Positions 55,908 to 64,000 of a stretch of 64,000 nucleotides of DNA are shown here, piece after piece. The first letter of the stretch is position 1. Each line of letters starts with the position of its first letter. Source of the DNA: Neorhizobium sp. JUb45 (GTDB lineage Bacteria; Pseudomonadota; Alphaproteobacteria; Rhizobiales; Rhizobiaceae); NCBI RefSeq assembly GCF_004343585.1, contig NZ_SLYW01000002.1, forward strand, positions 620,001 through 684,000. Direction: 5' to 3'. The translations under genes were made by a program, and so were the position numbers. The notes under the pieces were generated by a model that saw only the letters and a program-made list of their open reading frames with translations, ran no database searches and was not told the origin of the DNA.

Positions 55908-56186
55908 ATGAACAAGACCGAATTGGTTGCTGCCGTTGCCGAAAAGGCTGGCCTGTCGAAGACCGACGCCGCATCCGCTGTCGACGCTGTTTTTGACACC
56001 GTCCAGGCTGAACTCCAGAAGGGCGGCGACATCCGTCTCGCCGGTTTTGGCAGCTTCTCCGTTTCGCACCGCGAAGCCTCCAAGGGCCGTAACCCGTCGA
56101 CGGGTGCGGAAGTTGACATCCCGGCACGTAACGTGCCGAAGTTCTCGGCCGGTAAGGGCCTGAAGGACGCCGTCAACAACAAGTAA
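55908..56186 (+). CDS. hupB: DNA-binding protein HU
   Basis: Nucleoid protein of 92 residues. The sequence MNKTELVAAVAEKAGLSKTD begins the HU fold; the beta-arm region is IRLAGFGSFSVSHREASKGR followed by NPSTGAEVDIPARNVPKFSA. GAAAGGGG lies nine bases before ATG. The lon-hupB order is conserved in many bacteria. A terminator follows at 56227. Confidence 0.98.
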   Translation: MNKTELVAAVAEKAGLSKTDAASAVDAVFDTVQAELQKGGDIRLAGFGSFSVSHREASKGRNPSTGAEVDIPARNVPKFSAGKGLKDAVNNK

Positions 56187-56226
56187 TTTGTGGCTGCGCT
56201 TTGCGCACAGCAGCGAAATGAAGGAG

Positions 56227-56251
56227 AGGCCCGGCGCAAGTCGGGCCTTTT
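56227..56251 (+). terminator. Intrinsic terminator after hupB
   Basis: AGGCCCG pairs with CGGGCCT around a short loop, followed by TTTT. It starts 41 bases after the hupB stop. Confidence 0.75.
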
Positions 56252-56290
56252 CTGTGCGAAGAGCCCGGCAAATGCGATGGGCTGGCCCCC

Positions 56291-56319
56291 GCGTCATCGC
56301 GCTGTCATGCAACTGACCC
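56291..56319 (+). promoter_or_regulatory. Candidate Pho box upstream of the phytase-like gene
   Basis: Three 7-base units spaced by four bases, GCGTCAT-CGCG-CTGTCAT-GCAA-CTGACCC, occur 38-66 bases before the ATG. The middle unit is the consensus PhoB half-site CTGTCAT. The 11-base period is that of PhoB binding. The outer units are imperfect. Confidence 0.5.
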
Positions 56320-56356
56320 ACAAGCGGCTGTTTCCAGTCATCCTTGGAGGGGTCCC

Positions 56357-58546
56357 ATGACAATCTCATTCCGCGCCGCGCTTACGGCCGCGCTGCTCGC
56401 TTCGGTCGCCGTGCCGGCCAGCGCCGAGCAGGTTTTTAACCGTATCGCATCGTTCCCGGTCGCGCAGAACCTGCCGAAGGGCGAGGACAAGCCGACGTCG
56501 TCGGAAATCATCACCGCGACTGCCGATGGCAACACGCTGATCTATTCCGACGCGCCAGGCAGCACGATCGGTTTCATCGACATCACCGACGCAAAGGCGC
56601 CGAAGGCCGGTGGCTCGATCGCCATCGACGGCGAGCCGAACTCGGTTGCCGCAGCGGGCCCGAAGGCTCTCATCACCATCGACAATACCGAAGACCTGAC
56701 CAAGCCTGCCGGCAAGCTCGGTGTCATCGACATTGCGTCGAAAAAACTCGAATCGACCTGCGATCTCGGCGGCCAGCCCGATTCGGTCGTTGTTGCGCCG
56801 GATGGTACATTTGCCGCCATCGCCATCGAAAACCAGCGTGACGAGGAATTGAATGACGGCGCCCTGCCGCAGCTTCCGGCCGGCGAATTGCTGATCGTCT
56901 CCCTGAAGAACGGCGTTCCGGCCTGCGATAGCATCAAGCGCGTCAACGTCACCGGCCTTGCCACCGTTGCGCCGGAAGATCCGGAGCCGGAATTCGTCAA
57001 CATCAACGCCAATGGCGAAATTGCCCTGACGCTGCAGGAAAACAACCACGTCATCATCATCGATTCGAAGACCGCCAAGGTCACCAGCCACTTTACTGCC
57101 GGCACCGTCGATCTGGAAAATGTCGACACCAAGACCGATGGTTCGCTGAATTTCACCGGCAAGCTAACCGCCGTCCCGCGCGAGCCTGACGCCGTCAAGT
57201 GGCTCGGCACCGATCGTCTCGTGATCGCCAACGAAGGCGACTACAAGGGCGGTTCGCGCGGCTTCACCATCTTTGACCGTTCCGGCAAGGTTCTTTTCGA
57301 TGCCGGCATGACGCTGGAGCACGAAATCGCCCGCCTCGGCCATTTCCCGGAAAAGCGTGCCAAGAACAAGGGCATCGAGCCGGAAGGCATGGAAGCCGCC
57401 GTCTTCAATGGCCAGCAGTATTTCTTCGTGCTGTCCGAGCGCGGCTCGATGATCGCCGTTTACAAGGACACTGGCGCCACGCCTGAACTCGTGCAGCTTC
57501 TGCCGTCGGGCATCTCTCCTGAAGGCGCTGTCGCCATTCCGGGCCGCAACCTGCTTGCTTCCGCCAACGAAGCCGACCTCGGCGAAGACGGCGGCGCCCG
57601 CTCGCATGTGATGATTTATGAGCTGGCGGAAGGCGAAAAGGCCTATCCGACGCTGAAGTCCAACGACATCGACGGCAAGGTTGTCGGCTGGGGCGCTCTG
57701 TCGGGCCTCGTCGGCGATGCGGAGAAGGACGGCACGTTCTACGCCGTGTCTGATTCGGTCTATGCCATGCAGCCGTCGATCTTCACCATCGACGCAACGA
57801 AGAAGCCGGCCGAAATCACCAACGTGCTGCGCATCACCCGCAACGGCCAGCCTGCCCAGAAACTCGACATCGAGGGCATCGCTCTGGATGGCAAGGGCGG
57901 CTTCTGGCTTGCATCGGAAGGGGATAGCTCCAAGCTGGTCGGCCACGGCCTCTACAACGTCAACGCCAAGGGCGAGATCAAGACCGAGATCGGTCTCCCG
58001 GCCGAACTGCTGGCCGGCGAAACCCGCTTTGGCCTGGAAGGCATCACCACCACCGGCAAGGGCGACGACCTGACCCTGTGGATGGCCGTGCAGCGCGAAT
58101 GGAAGGATGACCCGAAGGGCCAGACCAAGCTTCTCACCTACAAGCCGAAATCGAAGGAATGGGCAGCCGTCCGTTATCCGCTCGAAAAGGCTGAAAAGGG
58201 TTGGGTCGGTCTCTCGGAAATCACCGCTCGCGGCGATCATCTCTATATCGTCGAGCGCGACAACCTGATCGGCGACGCCGCCAAGCTTAAGAAGCTCTAC
58301 CGCGTCTCGCTGAAGGATCTGAAGCCCGCCAAGCTGGGCGGCGAGTTGCCGGTCGTCACCAAGGAAGAGGTCCACGACTTCCTGCCGGACCTGAAGAACG
58401 CCACCAACGGTTATGTCGTCGACAAGCTGGAAGGTTTTGCCTTCGACAAGTCCGGCAAGGCCTTCATGGTGACGGATAACGATGGTGTGGATGATTCGTC
58501 AGGCGAGACGCTGTTCCTGCCGGTGAACATCAAGGTCACCAACTGA
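56357..58546 (+). CDS. Secreted phytase-like/esterase-like beta-propeller protein
   Basis: Exported protein of 729 residues with a signal peptide (MTISFRAALTAALLASVAVP, ending ASA). The first half looks like a repeat propeller: GSIAIDGEPNSVAAAGPKAL and GGQPDSVVVAPDGTFAAIAI. The C-terminal part (about 430-720) matches the esterase-like activity of phytase family: LSGLVGDAEKDGTFYAVSDS, LDIEGIALDGKGGFWLASEG, WVGLSEITARGDHLYIVERD and VDKLEGFAFDKSGKAFMVTD. It may release phosphate from organic substrates. A Pho-box-like array upstream supports phosphate control. Catalytic residues are not defined. Confidence 0.85.
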   Translation: MTISFRAALTAALLASVAVPASAEQVFNRIASFPVAQNLPKGEDKPTSSEIITATADGNTLIYSDAPGSTIGFIDITDAKAPKAGGSIAIDGEPNSVAAAGPKALITIDNTEDLTKPAGKLGVIDIASKKLESTCDLGGQPDSVVVAPDGTFAAIAIENQRDEELNDGALPQLPAGELLIVSLKNGVPACDSIKRVNVTGLATVAPEDPEPEFVNINANGEIALTLQENNHVIIIDSKTAKVTSHFTAGTVDLENVDTKTDGSLNFTGKLTAVPREPDAVKWLGTDRLVIANEGDYKGGSRGFTIFDRSGKVLFDAGMTLEHEIARLGHFPEKRAKNKGIEPEGMEAAVFNGQQYFFVLSERGSMIAVYKDTGATPELVQLLPSGISPEGAVAIPGRNLLASANEADLGEDGGARSHVMIYELAEGEKAYPTLKSNDIDGKVVGWGALSGLVGDAEKDGTFYAVSDSVYAMQPSIFTIDATKKPAEITNVLRITRNGQPAQKLDIEGIALDGKGGFWLASEGDSSKLVGHGLYNVNAKGEIKTEIGLPAELLAGETRFGLEGITTTGKGDDLTLWMAVQREWKDDPKGQTKLLTYKPKSKEWAAVRYPLEKAEKGWVGLSEITARGDHLYIVERDNLIGDAAKLKKLYRVSLKDLKPAKLGGELPVVTKEEVHDFLPDLKNATNGYVVDKLEGFAFDKSGKAFMVTDNDGVDDSSGETLFLPVNIKVTN

Positions 58547-58574
58547 TCGACTTCACGGACCTGAAGGGGGGGGC

Positions 58575-58605
58575 GGGTGCGCGGGAGCGTGCCCGGTCTT
58601 TTTTT
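58575..58605 (+). terminator. Intrinsic terminator after the phytase-like gene
   Basis: GGGTGCGC and GCGTGCCC pair (with two G-T pairs) around GGGA, followed after GGTC by seven T. It lies about 30 bases after the stop. Confidence 0.8.
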
Positions 58606-58609
58606 GCTG

Positions 58610-58981
58610 TCAGGCTCCAAGTTTTTTAACAAGGCCGCTCATGAAGCGCAGCAGCCGATACAGGGCATAGCTGAACACCACGAAGAAGGGTGCAAGGATT
58701 GGCGCGGTGATAAAAACCATCGCCCTGCCGGTGTCGGCGATCATATGGTACGGCAGGTAGCTATACGTGCCGAATGGCTCCGTAGGCTCCATCATACCGT
58801 TACCATTGAGGTCAAACGAATCGACCCGCCAGTTCAGGTAGGCCTGTACACCACGCGCCGCGGCAATGAAGAATATGACGGTGAAAATATATATGGCCAG
58901 AAAGGCCAGCCAGCGGTGCTGTCGCGGGCGCGCAGCCTCCTGCCGGAACAGATATATCGCGAGAGCCAAGCCGACCACCAT
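58610..58981 (-). CDS. Small membrane protein with an EF-hand-like loop, 123 aa
   Basis: Unknown protein with an N-terminal membrane helix, a second helix (WLAFLAIYIFTVIFFIAAA), a short hydrophilic stretch holding DSFDLNGNGMMEPTE, and a third helix near the C-terminus (VFITAPILAPFFVVFSYALY). DLNGNGMMEPTE fits the 12-residue EF-hand pattern (D1, N3, N5, G6, E12). The start ATG at 58981 lacks a strong ribosome binding site. Calcium binding is an inference from the loop. Confidence 0.7.
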   Translation of the reverse strand: MVVGLALAIYLFRQEAARPRQHRWLAFLAIYIFTVIFFIAAARGVQAYLNWRVDSFDLNGNGMMEPTEPFGTYSYLPYHMIADTGRAMVFITAPILAPFFVVFSYALYRLLRFMSGLVKKLGA

Positions 58982-59168
58982 GCTGATCGGTCAGATGCTC
59001 GGATCAGCGTTTCCTCAAGATACATTCCCGTCACCCTAAAGGCTGGAAGCCTAGGAGCGGGTTATCCGAAGCGCAAGCTAGAAACAAACCGTGTTTCACA
59101 GCATGTCGACAGGCAAAAAGAATTGCCGTTCAATGCTATAAAGTGTCACTTGAATAATTGGGAAAGAA

Positions 59169-59244
59169 TGGTGGGCGATGACGGACTCGAACCGCCGACA
59201 TCCTCGGTGTAAACGAGGCGCTCTACCAACTGAGCTAATCGCCC
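59169..59244 (-). tRNA. tRNA-Val (anticodon TAC)
   Basis: On the minus strand the gene runs from GGGCGATTAGCTCAGTTGGT to CCA, encoded. The acceptor GGGCGAT pairs with ATCGCCC. The anticodon stem CCTCG/CGAGG encloses TTTACAC, giving anticodon TAC. The T-arm GGTTCGAGTCC is present. Confidence 0.97.
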
Positions 59245-59516
59245 TTCGCGTCAACCGGATCATGTCCGCCGCGTCGGTGGCCGTGAGATATGCGGAACCG
59301 GGGAAATCCGCAAGAGCCTTTTTCCATTTTTTTGAAAAATTTGCGACAGATATGGGGAAATCCTTGTCTCGCTGGGGAAAGTTCATTTCGTCATTCTTTT
59401 GTCGTCAAAACTTGTTGACACCCGTCCGCGAACCTCTTAGTGAGCGCTCATCCGAACGGTTGAGGCCGCCGGATGAAGGGAAGCTTCTCCAAAAGATGCT
59501 TCGTTTCGAGATAAGT

Positions 59517-59593
59517 GCGGGTGTAGCTCAGTTGGTTAGAGTGCCGGCCTGTCACGCCGGAGGTCGCGGGTTCGAGCCCCGTCACTCGCGCCA
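59517..59593 (+). tRNA. tRNA-Asp (anticodon GTC), copy 1
   Basis: A 77-base gene starting GCGGGTGTAGCTCAGTTGGT and ending CACTCGCGCCA with CCA encoded. The anticodon stem CCGGC/GCCGG encloses CTGTCAC, giving GTC. The T-arm is GGGTTCGAGCCCC. Confidence 0.98.
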
Positions 59594-59657
59594 CTATCTC
59601 TTCCTCAGTCTACCTTCTGCCTCATGCAGAAGTTGCCGCAAGGCGAAGAAAATATGC

Positions 59658-59734
59658 GCGGGTGTAGCTCAGTTGGTTAGAGTGCCGGCCTGTCACGCCG
59701 GAGGTCGCGGGTTCGAGCCCCGTCACTCGCGCCA
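59658..59734 (+). tRNA. tRNA-Asp (anticodon GTC), copy 2
   Basis: Identical in sequence to the tRNA-Asp 64 bases upstream, including encoded CCA. Flanking sequences differ, so the duplication involves the tRNA itself. The pair is probably co-transcribed. Confidence 0.98.
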
Positions 59735-60440
59735 TTTTCTTCTCAAGGCCTTGGTCGGTTTTCGATATGCACTTCGTTGCATTTGCTAATCTTCGATTTC
59801 TCCCTTCTTGTTTTCGTGCTGCTCGTATCCACTGCGGCTGCGTCTGTCTGATTCTCCGATAGCCGATCATTCCTGCGTGCCGGGTGCGCTGCAGTATCCC
59901 CGTATTCGCAATTGCGTGATCGCTGCCGGGGAGGGCGGGGTGGGTTCTATGCGGTACCGAGATATGGTTTGCACAATATTTGGGCGGCCATGGGGCGTGT
60001 TTTGTCGTCTATCGGGGTCTTAACCCGTTGATTGCATTCGTTATGTTGTCACTGACTCTGAAGTTGATTTTTAGGCGCTTTCTGCTGCGCGCTATCGTCG
60101 CATGAAATTTTTTTTAGTGAATTCAAAGATTTGCATATCGTCACCTTGCAAAACGCAAGAAATGCCCGGAAACCTTGAGTTTTTTGCTCCTGTTAATAAT
60201 TTCCGGTCATTGTCATAATTGGCTGTGAAGAGGTTTTTCCGGCGCTCCAAGGCTTTCCCGCGCATGCTGCGACGTTTCGTCGTCTTTCGTTTCATTTTGG
60301 AGTGGGGGTTGGGTGCTAAACCTCTTGCGCCGGGGGCTATCCTACGATAGTCAGCCCTTGTTGCAATGCACGTTCGCTTGACCAGTGCATAAGTGTTAGG
60401 CGTTTGCCGTTCGCTTCCGGTCAGGCAGGGATGGAATACA
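59735..60440. other. Long gene-poor region upstream of nuoA
   Basis: About 706 bases with no supportable gene. It is less GC-rich than its surroundings, particularly 60080-60230, which contains several T-runs and A-runs. A 67-residue lysine/arginine-rich frame on the minus strand (60092-60295) looks non-coding. The nuo promoter is presumably near 60360-60400. No clear hairpin stands out. Confidence 0.5.
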
Positions 60441-60806
60441 ATGACTGAACTCCTCAGTTCCTATCTCCCGATCGCGATCTTTATCGGCATTTCCGTGGTG
60501 ATTGGTCTGGCGCTGCTCATCGCGCCCTTCGCCGTGGCCTACAAGGCGCCCGATCCGGAAAAGCTTTCCGCATTCGAATGCGGTTTCAATGCCTTCGATG
60601 ACGCACGCATGAAGTTCGACATCCGGTTTTACCTGGTGTCGATCCTGTTCATCATCTTCGATCTCGAAGTCGCCTTTCTGTTCCCCTGGGCTGTGTCCTT
60701 CGGTGAAATGGGCTGGTTCGGCTTCTGGTCCATGATGGTGTTCCTTGGTGTGCTCACCATCGGCTTTATCTACGAATGGAAGAAGGGGGCTCTGGAATGG
60801 GAGTGA
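60441..60806 (+). CDS. nuoA: NADH-quinone oxidoreductase subunit A
   Basis: Small membrane subunit of respiratory complex I, 121 residues with three helices. Conserved segments are [40 protein letters not shown] and [20 protein letters not shown] 60441 is the first codon of homology, after a longer open frame from 60393. Its end overlaps the nuoB start by ten bases. Confidence 0.97.
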   Translation: MTELLSSYLPIAIFIGISVVIGLALLIAPFAVAYKAPDPEKLSAFECGFNAFDDARMKFDIRFYLVSILFIIFDLEVAFLFPWAVSFGEMGWFGFWSMMVFLGVLTIGFIYEWKKGALEWE

Positions 60807-61375
60807 CCGGCAACACGCTCGTCGCGCAGCAGCCGAAGGGCATCCTCGATCCGGCGACCGGCAAGCCTGTCGGCGCCAATGACCCGTTCTTCACGGATGT
60901 CGACAACGAGCTTGCCGACAAGGGCTTTCTCGTCACCTCGACCGACGAGCTGATCACCTGGGCGCGCACTGGCTCGCTGATGTGGATGCAGTTCGGTCTG
61001 GCCTGTTGCGCCGTTGAGGGCCTGATGCAGGCTTCCGGCCCGCGTTACGACATGGAGCGTTTTGGTGTCGCTCCGCGCGCTTCGCCGCGCCAGTCGGACG
61101 TGATGATCGTTGCCGGCACGCTGACCAACAAGATGGCGCCAGCGCTTCGCAAGGTCTACGACCAGATGCCGGAGCCGCGTTACGTCATCTCCATGGGTTC
61201 CTGCGCCAATGGTGGCGGCTATTATCACTATTCCTATTCGGTGGTGCGCGGCTGTGACCGTGTCGTCCCGGTAGACATATACGTGCCGGGCTGTCCCCCC
61301 ACGGCAGAAGCACTGCTTTACGGCGTGCTCCTGCTGCAGAAAAAGATCCGCCGCACCGGCACGATCGAGCGTTGA
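60797..61375 (+). CDS. nuoB: NADH-quinone oxidoreductase subunit B
   Basis: Peripheral-arm subunit carrying the N2 4Fe-4S cluster. The 192-residue protein has the cluster cysteines in [21 protein letters not shown] and [16 protein letters not shown] 60797 ([15 protein letters not shown]) overlaps the nuoA end. The order nuoABCDE is that of the alphaproteobacterial nuo operon. Confidence 0.98.
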   Translation: MGVTGNTLVAQQPKGILDPATGKPVGANDPFFTDVDNELADKGFLVTSTDELITWARTGSLMWMQFGLACCAVEGLMQASGPRYDMERFGVAPRASPRQSDVMIVAGTLTNKMAPALRKVYDQMPEPRYVISMGSCANGGGYYHYSYSVVRGCDRVVPVDIYVPGCPPTAEALLYGVLLLQKKIRRTGTIER

Positions 61376-61386
61376 GGGGATAAGTC

Positions 61387-61989
61387 ATGAGCGAAGTTCT
61401 CGAACAACTCTCCACCTATATCCGCGAAGCACGCGGCAGCCTCGTGTCGGCAGCCGAGATCGCCTACGGCGAACTCAACCTGACGACCGACCGCGACAAT
61501 ATCGTCGAGCTCCTTACCTTCCTGCGTGACGATCCGCAGGGTGGTTTCGTCAGCTTCATCGATGTGTCCGGCGTCGACTGGCCGCAGCGTCCCGAACGTT
61601 TCGACGTGGTCTATCACCTGCTGTCGCCGAAGCGGAATGTTCGCCTGCGTGTAAAGCTGTCGGTCGCCGAAGATGTTTCGGTTCCCTCGGTCACCGGTGT
61701 CTACAAGGGCGCCGACTGGTTCGAGCGCGAGATCTGGGATCTTTATGGCGTGCCGTTCTCCGGTCACCCGGACATGCGGCGCCTCGTCACCGATTACGGT
61801 TTCGAAGGCCATCCGCTGCGCAAGGATTTTCCGGTCACCGGTTTCGTGGAAGTTCGTTACGACGACCAGCTCAAGCGCGTCGTCTACGAACCCGTCGAGC
61901 TTCGCCAGGAGTTCCGCAATTTCGACTTCACGTCGCCATGGGAAGGCACAGATTACGTGCTGCCGGGTGACGAGAAGGCACAGCAGTAA
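61387..61989 (+). CDS. nuoC: NADH-quinone oxidoreductase subunit C
   Basis: Peripheral-arm subunit of complex I, 200 residues. The 30-kDa subunit signature is [20 protein letters not shown], followed by [20 protein letters not shown]. It is a separate gene, not fused to nuoD. It starts 11 bases after nuoB. Confidence 0.97.
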   Translation: MSEVLEQLSTYIREARGSLVSAAEIAYGELNLTTDRDNIVELLTFLRDDPQGGFVSFIDVSGVDWPQRPERFDVVYHLLSPKRNVRLRVKLSVAEDVSVPSVTGVYKGADWFEREIWDLYGVPFSGHPDMRRLVTDYGFEGHPLRKDFPVTGFVEVRYDDQLKRVVYEPVELRQEFRNFDFTSPWEGTDYVLPGDEKAQQ

Positions 61990-62057
61990 AAAACGGGTAG
62001 GGGCCTTCCGGCTCCGCTCGCAATTCGCCATTCGCCTGACGGCGTGGAGCGCGCACA

Positions 62058-63248
62058 ATGACTGAACATAACGTCCGCAATTTCACGATCAACTTTGGCC
62101 CGGAGCATCCTTCCGCGCACGGCGTTCTGCGTCTTGTGCTGGAGCTTGATGGCGAAATCGTGGAACGCGTCGATCCGCATATCGGCCTGCTGCATCGCGG
62201 CACCGAAAAGCTGATGGAAACCAAGACCTATCTGCAGGCGCTGCCTTACCTGGATCGTCTCGACTATGTCGCGCCGATGAACCAGGAGCATGCCTACTGT
62301 CTGGCCATCGAAAAGCTGCTCGGTCTGCAGGTGCCGATCCGCGGCCAGCTGATCCGTGTTCTCTATTCGGAAATCGGCCGTATCCTCTCGCACATCATGA
62401 ACGTCACGACCCAGGCCATGGACGTCGGCGCCATGACCCCGCCGGTCTGGGGGTTCGAAGAGCGCGAAAAGCTGATGATCTTTTACGAGCGCGCCTGTGG
62501 CGCCCGTATGCACGCAGCCTATTTCCGCCCCGGTGGCGTCCATCAGGACCTGCCGCAGCAGCTGGTGGAAGATATCGGCGCGTGGTGTGACCCGTTCATC
62601 AAGGTTCTCGACGATATCGAAGGCCTGCTCACCGGCAACCGTATCTTCAAGCAGCGTAACGTCGATATCGGCGTGATCTCGCTGGAAGAGGCGTGGAACT
62701 GGAGCATGTCGGGTGTGATGATTCGCGGCTCCGGCGCTGCCTGGGACCTGCGCAAGTCGCAGCCTTACGAATGTTACGCCGAACTCGATTTCGATATCCC
62801 GATCGGCAAGAACGGTGACTGTTTCGACCGCTACCTCGTCCGCATGGCCGAGATGCGCGAATCGGTAAAGATCATGAAGCAGTGCGTTGCCCGCCTGCTG
62901 GGTGATGCCAAGACCGGCCCGATCTCGGCAACGGACGGCAAGGTGGTTCCGCCCAAGCGCGGCGAGATGAAGCGTTCGATGGAAGCGCTCATCCACCACT
63001 TCAAGCTTTACACCGAAGGTTTCCACGTGCCGGCCGGCGAAGTTTATGCCGCCGTCGAAGCGCCGAAGGGTGAGTTCGGCGTCTACCTCGTCGCCGACGG
63101 TTCCAACAAGCCATACCGCTGCAAGCTGCGCGCCCCCGGTTTCGCGCATCTGCAGGCCATGGATTACTTGTCGACAGGCCACCAGCTGGCCGACGTCACG
63201 GCAATCCTGGGTTCGCTCGATATCGTGTTCGGGGAGGTGGATCGCTGA
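62058..63248 (+). CDS. nuoD: NADH-quinone oxidoreductase subunit D
   Basis: The 49-kDa-type subunit that forms the quinone site with NuoB, 396 residues. The signature [20 protein letters not shown] is near the N-terminus and [20 protein letters not shown] follows. The C-terminus [11 protein letters not shown] is complete. It begins 68 bases after nuoC. Confidence 0.98.
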   Translation: MTEHNVRNFTINFGPEHPSAHGVLRLVLELDGEIVERVDPHIGLLHRGTEKLMETKTYLQALPYLDRLDYVAPMNQEHAYCLAIEKLLGLQVPIRGQLIRVLYSEIGRILSHIMNVTTQAMDVGAMTPPVWGFEEREKLMIFYERACGARMHAAYFRPGGVHQDLPQQLVEDIGAWCDPFIKVLDDIEGLLTGNRIFKQRNVDIGVISLEEAWNWSMSGVMIRGSGAAWDLRKSQPYECYAELDFDIPIGKNGDCFDRYLVRMAEMRESVKIMKQCVARLLGDAKTGPISATDGKVVPPKRGEMKRSMEALIHHFKLYTEGFHVPAGEVYAAVEAPKGEFGVYLVADGSNKPYRCKLRAPGFAHLQAMDYLSTGHQLADVTAILGSLDIVFGEVDR

Positions 63249-63300
63249 TGCGCTCCCTCCCGATCATGATTGCAATATTCTGAATAGGACGTGATGTAGA

Positions 63301-64000
63301 ATGTCTGTTCGTCGACTAGCCGAAGACCAGTTTCAGCCTGCAACCTTCGCCTTCAACGCGGAAAACACCGCTTTTGAAGCCGCGACCATTGCCAAGTATC
63401 CCGAGGGGCGCCAGCAGTCGGCGGTTATCCCGCTGTTGATGCGTGCGCAGGAACAGGACGGCTGGGTTACCAAGGCGACGATCGAATATGTCGCCGAAAA
63501 GCTGACCATGCCGTATATCCGCGTGCTGGAAGTGGCGACCTTCTACACCCAGTTCCAGCTTAAGCCGGTCGGCACCCGCGCCCATATCCAGGTCTGTGGC
63601 ACCACGCCCTGCATGCTGCGCGGCTCCGACGAGCTGATCAAGGTCTGTCAGCACAAGATCCATCACGATCCCTTCCATACCAATGCCGAGGGCACGCTGT
63701 CCTGGGAAGAGGTCGAGTGTCAGGGCGCCTGCGTCAACGCTCCCATGGTCATCATCTTCAAGGATGCCTATGAGGACCTGACGCCGGAGCGCCTCGAACA
63801 GATCATCGACGAATTCGAAGCCGGCAAGGGCGCAGATGTTCCTGTCGGCCCGCAGAACGGCCGTCACCTGTCGGCACCCATCGGCGGCGCGCTGACGCTG
63901 CTCGACGATATCAAGCCGGTTCGCACCAATCTCGATCCGAAGCCGGAACCCGCCGCCGAGGCTGTGTCCGTGCCGCCGGCCGACGCCGGTCATCCGAAGG
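63301..64000 (+). CDS. nuoE: NADH-quinone oxidoreductase subunit E, 3' end outside window
   Basis: The 24-kDa-type 2Fe-2S subunit of complex I. About 233 residues are visible and the frame continues out of the window. The four cluster cysteines are in IQVCGTTPCMLRG and VECQGACVNAPMV. The N-terminal MSVRRLAEDQFQPATFAFNA and the C-terminal proline/alanine-rich extension (KPEPAAEAVSVPPADAGHPK) are typical of rhizobial NuoE. Confidence 0.96.
   Translation, partial: MSVRRLAEDQFQPATFAFNAENTAFEAATIAKYPEGRQQSAVIPLLMRAQEQDGWVTKATIEYVAEKLTMPYIRVLEVATFYTQFQLKPVGTRAHIQVCGTTPCMLRGSDELIKVCQHKIHHDPFHTNAEGTLSWEEVECQGACVNAPMVIIFKDAYEDLTPERLEQIIDEFEAGKGADVPVGPQNGRHLSAPIGGALTLLDDIKPVRTNLDPKPEPAAEAVSVPPADAGHPK

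Noticed and set aside
57164..58375. Minus-strand open frame opposite the phytase-like gene
   Set aside because: Antisense shadow of a gene with a clear signal peptide and domain; no independent ribosome binding site or homology.
59178..59789. Open frame running through tRNA-Val and both tRNA-Asp genes
   Set aside because: It overlaps three clear tRNA genes and repeats their sequence; not a protein gene.
60092..60295. Lysine/arginine-rich 67-codon frame on the minus strand
   Set aside because: No ribosome binding site, AT-rich composition and no recognisable fold; looks like chance.

Overview
This window looks like a chromosomal segment from the Rhizobiaceae (Rhizobium/Agrobacterium group, Alphaproteobacteria). 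The evidence is high-GC coding sequence, the gene blocks glyA-nrdR-ribD-ribE, ribH-nusB, plsX-fabH-ihfA-MerR, rplM-rpsI, clpP-clpX-lon-hupB and nuoABCDE, a K+-independent proton pyrophosphatase, and BA14K, LrgAB and TerC family genes. It is almost all core chromosome. I see no transposase, integrase, prophage, CRISPR array or origin. Genes are closely packed on both strands and codon use appears uniform.

Layout. 0-3.6 kb: glyA (5' end outside the window), nrdR, ribD and ribE. ribD carries an in-frame palindromic repeat. 3.9-10.4 kb: a chemoreceptor, small secreted or unknown proteins, a DMT exporter, thymidine kinase and a sugar dehydrogenase lie between ribDE and ribH. 10.7-15.3 kb: ribH, nusB, an MFS transporter and the membrane pyrophosphatase hppA. 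15.3-20.5 kb: bamE, a cytochrome bc1 assembly chaperone, a DUF177 protein, plsX, fabH, ihfA and a MerR-type regulator. 20.6-22.3 kb: a BA14K protein, tRNA-Pro and three small genes. 22.4-30.7 kb: a polysaccharide locus with export lipoprotein, glycosyltransferase, initiating phosphoglycosyltransferase, polymerase/ligase, divergent chain-length protein and BioF2-type acyltransferase. Its content and neighbours suggest the unipolar polysaccharide/glucomannan (upp/gms) locus of this family. 30.8-35.3 kb: DUF2842, ctaA, argC, agmatinase, rpsI and rplM. 35.6-50.2 kb: metabolic and transport genes (CoA-binding protein, metY, CDF transporter, single-domain response regulator, TerC-CBS-CorC protein, two SDRs with divergent regulators, lrgAB, P450, gamma-glutamyltransferase). 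50.6-56.2 kb: clpP, clpX, lon and hupB. 56.3-59.0 kb: a phytase-like secreted protein and a small membrane protein with an EF-hand-like loop. 59.2-59.7 kb: tRNA-Val and two identical tRNA-Asp genes. 60.4-64 kb: nuoABCD and the start of nuoE.

The strongest unexplained signal is the 5' leader of the TerC-family gene (about 41965-42220, minus strand). It has an intrinsic terminator ahead of the start codon, a perfect 8-bp antiterminator pairing that would disrupt it, and upstream stems that share bases. This is riboswitch-like attenuator architecture. I could not match it to the canonical yybP-ykoY core by eye. Other leads are the palindromic repeat inside ribD, a matched pair of TetR-type operators, a three-unit Pho-box-like array before the phytase-like gene, and a degenerate tyrosine-kinase-like domain in the polysaccharide locus.

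All functional calls come from reading sequence by eye. No database search or folding software was used.
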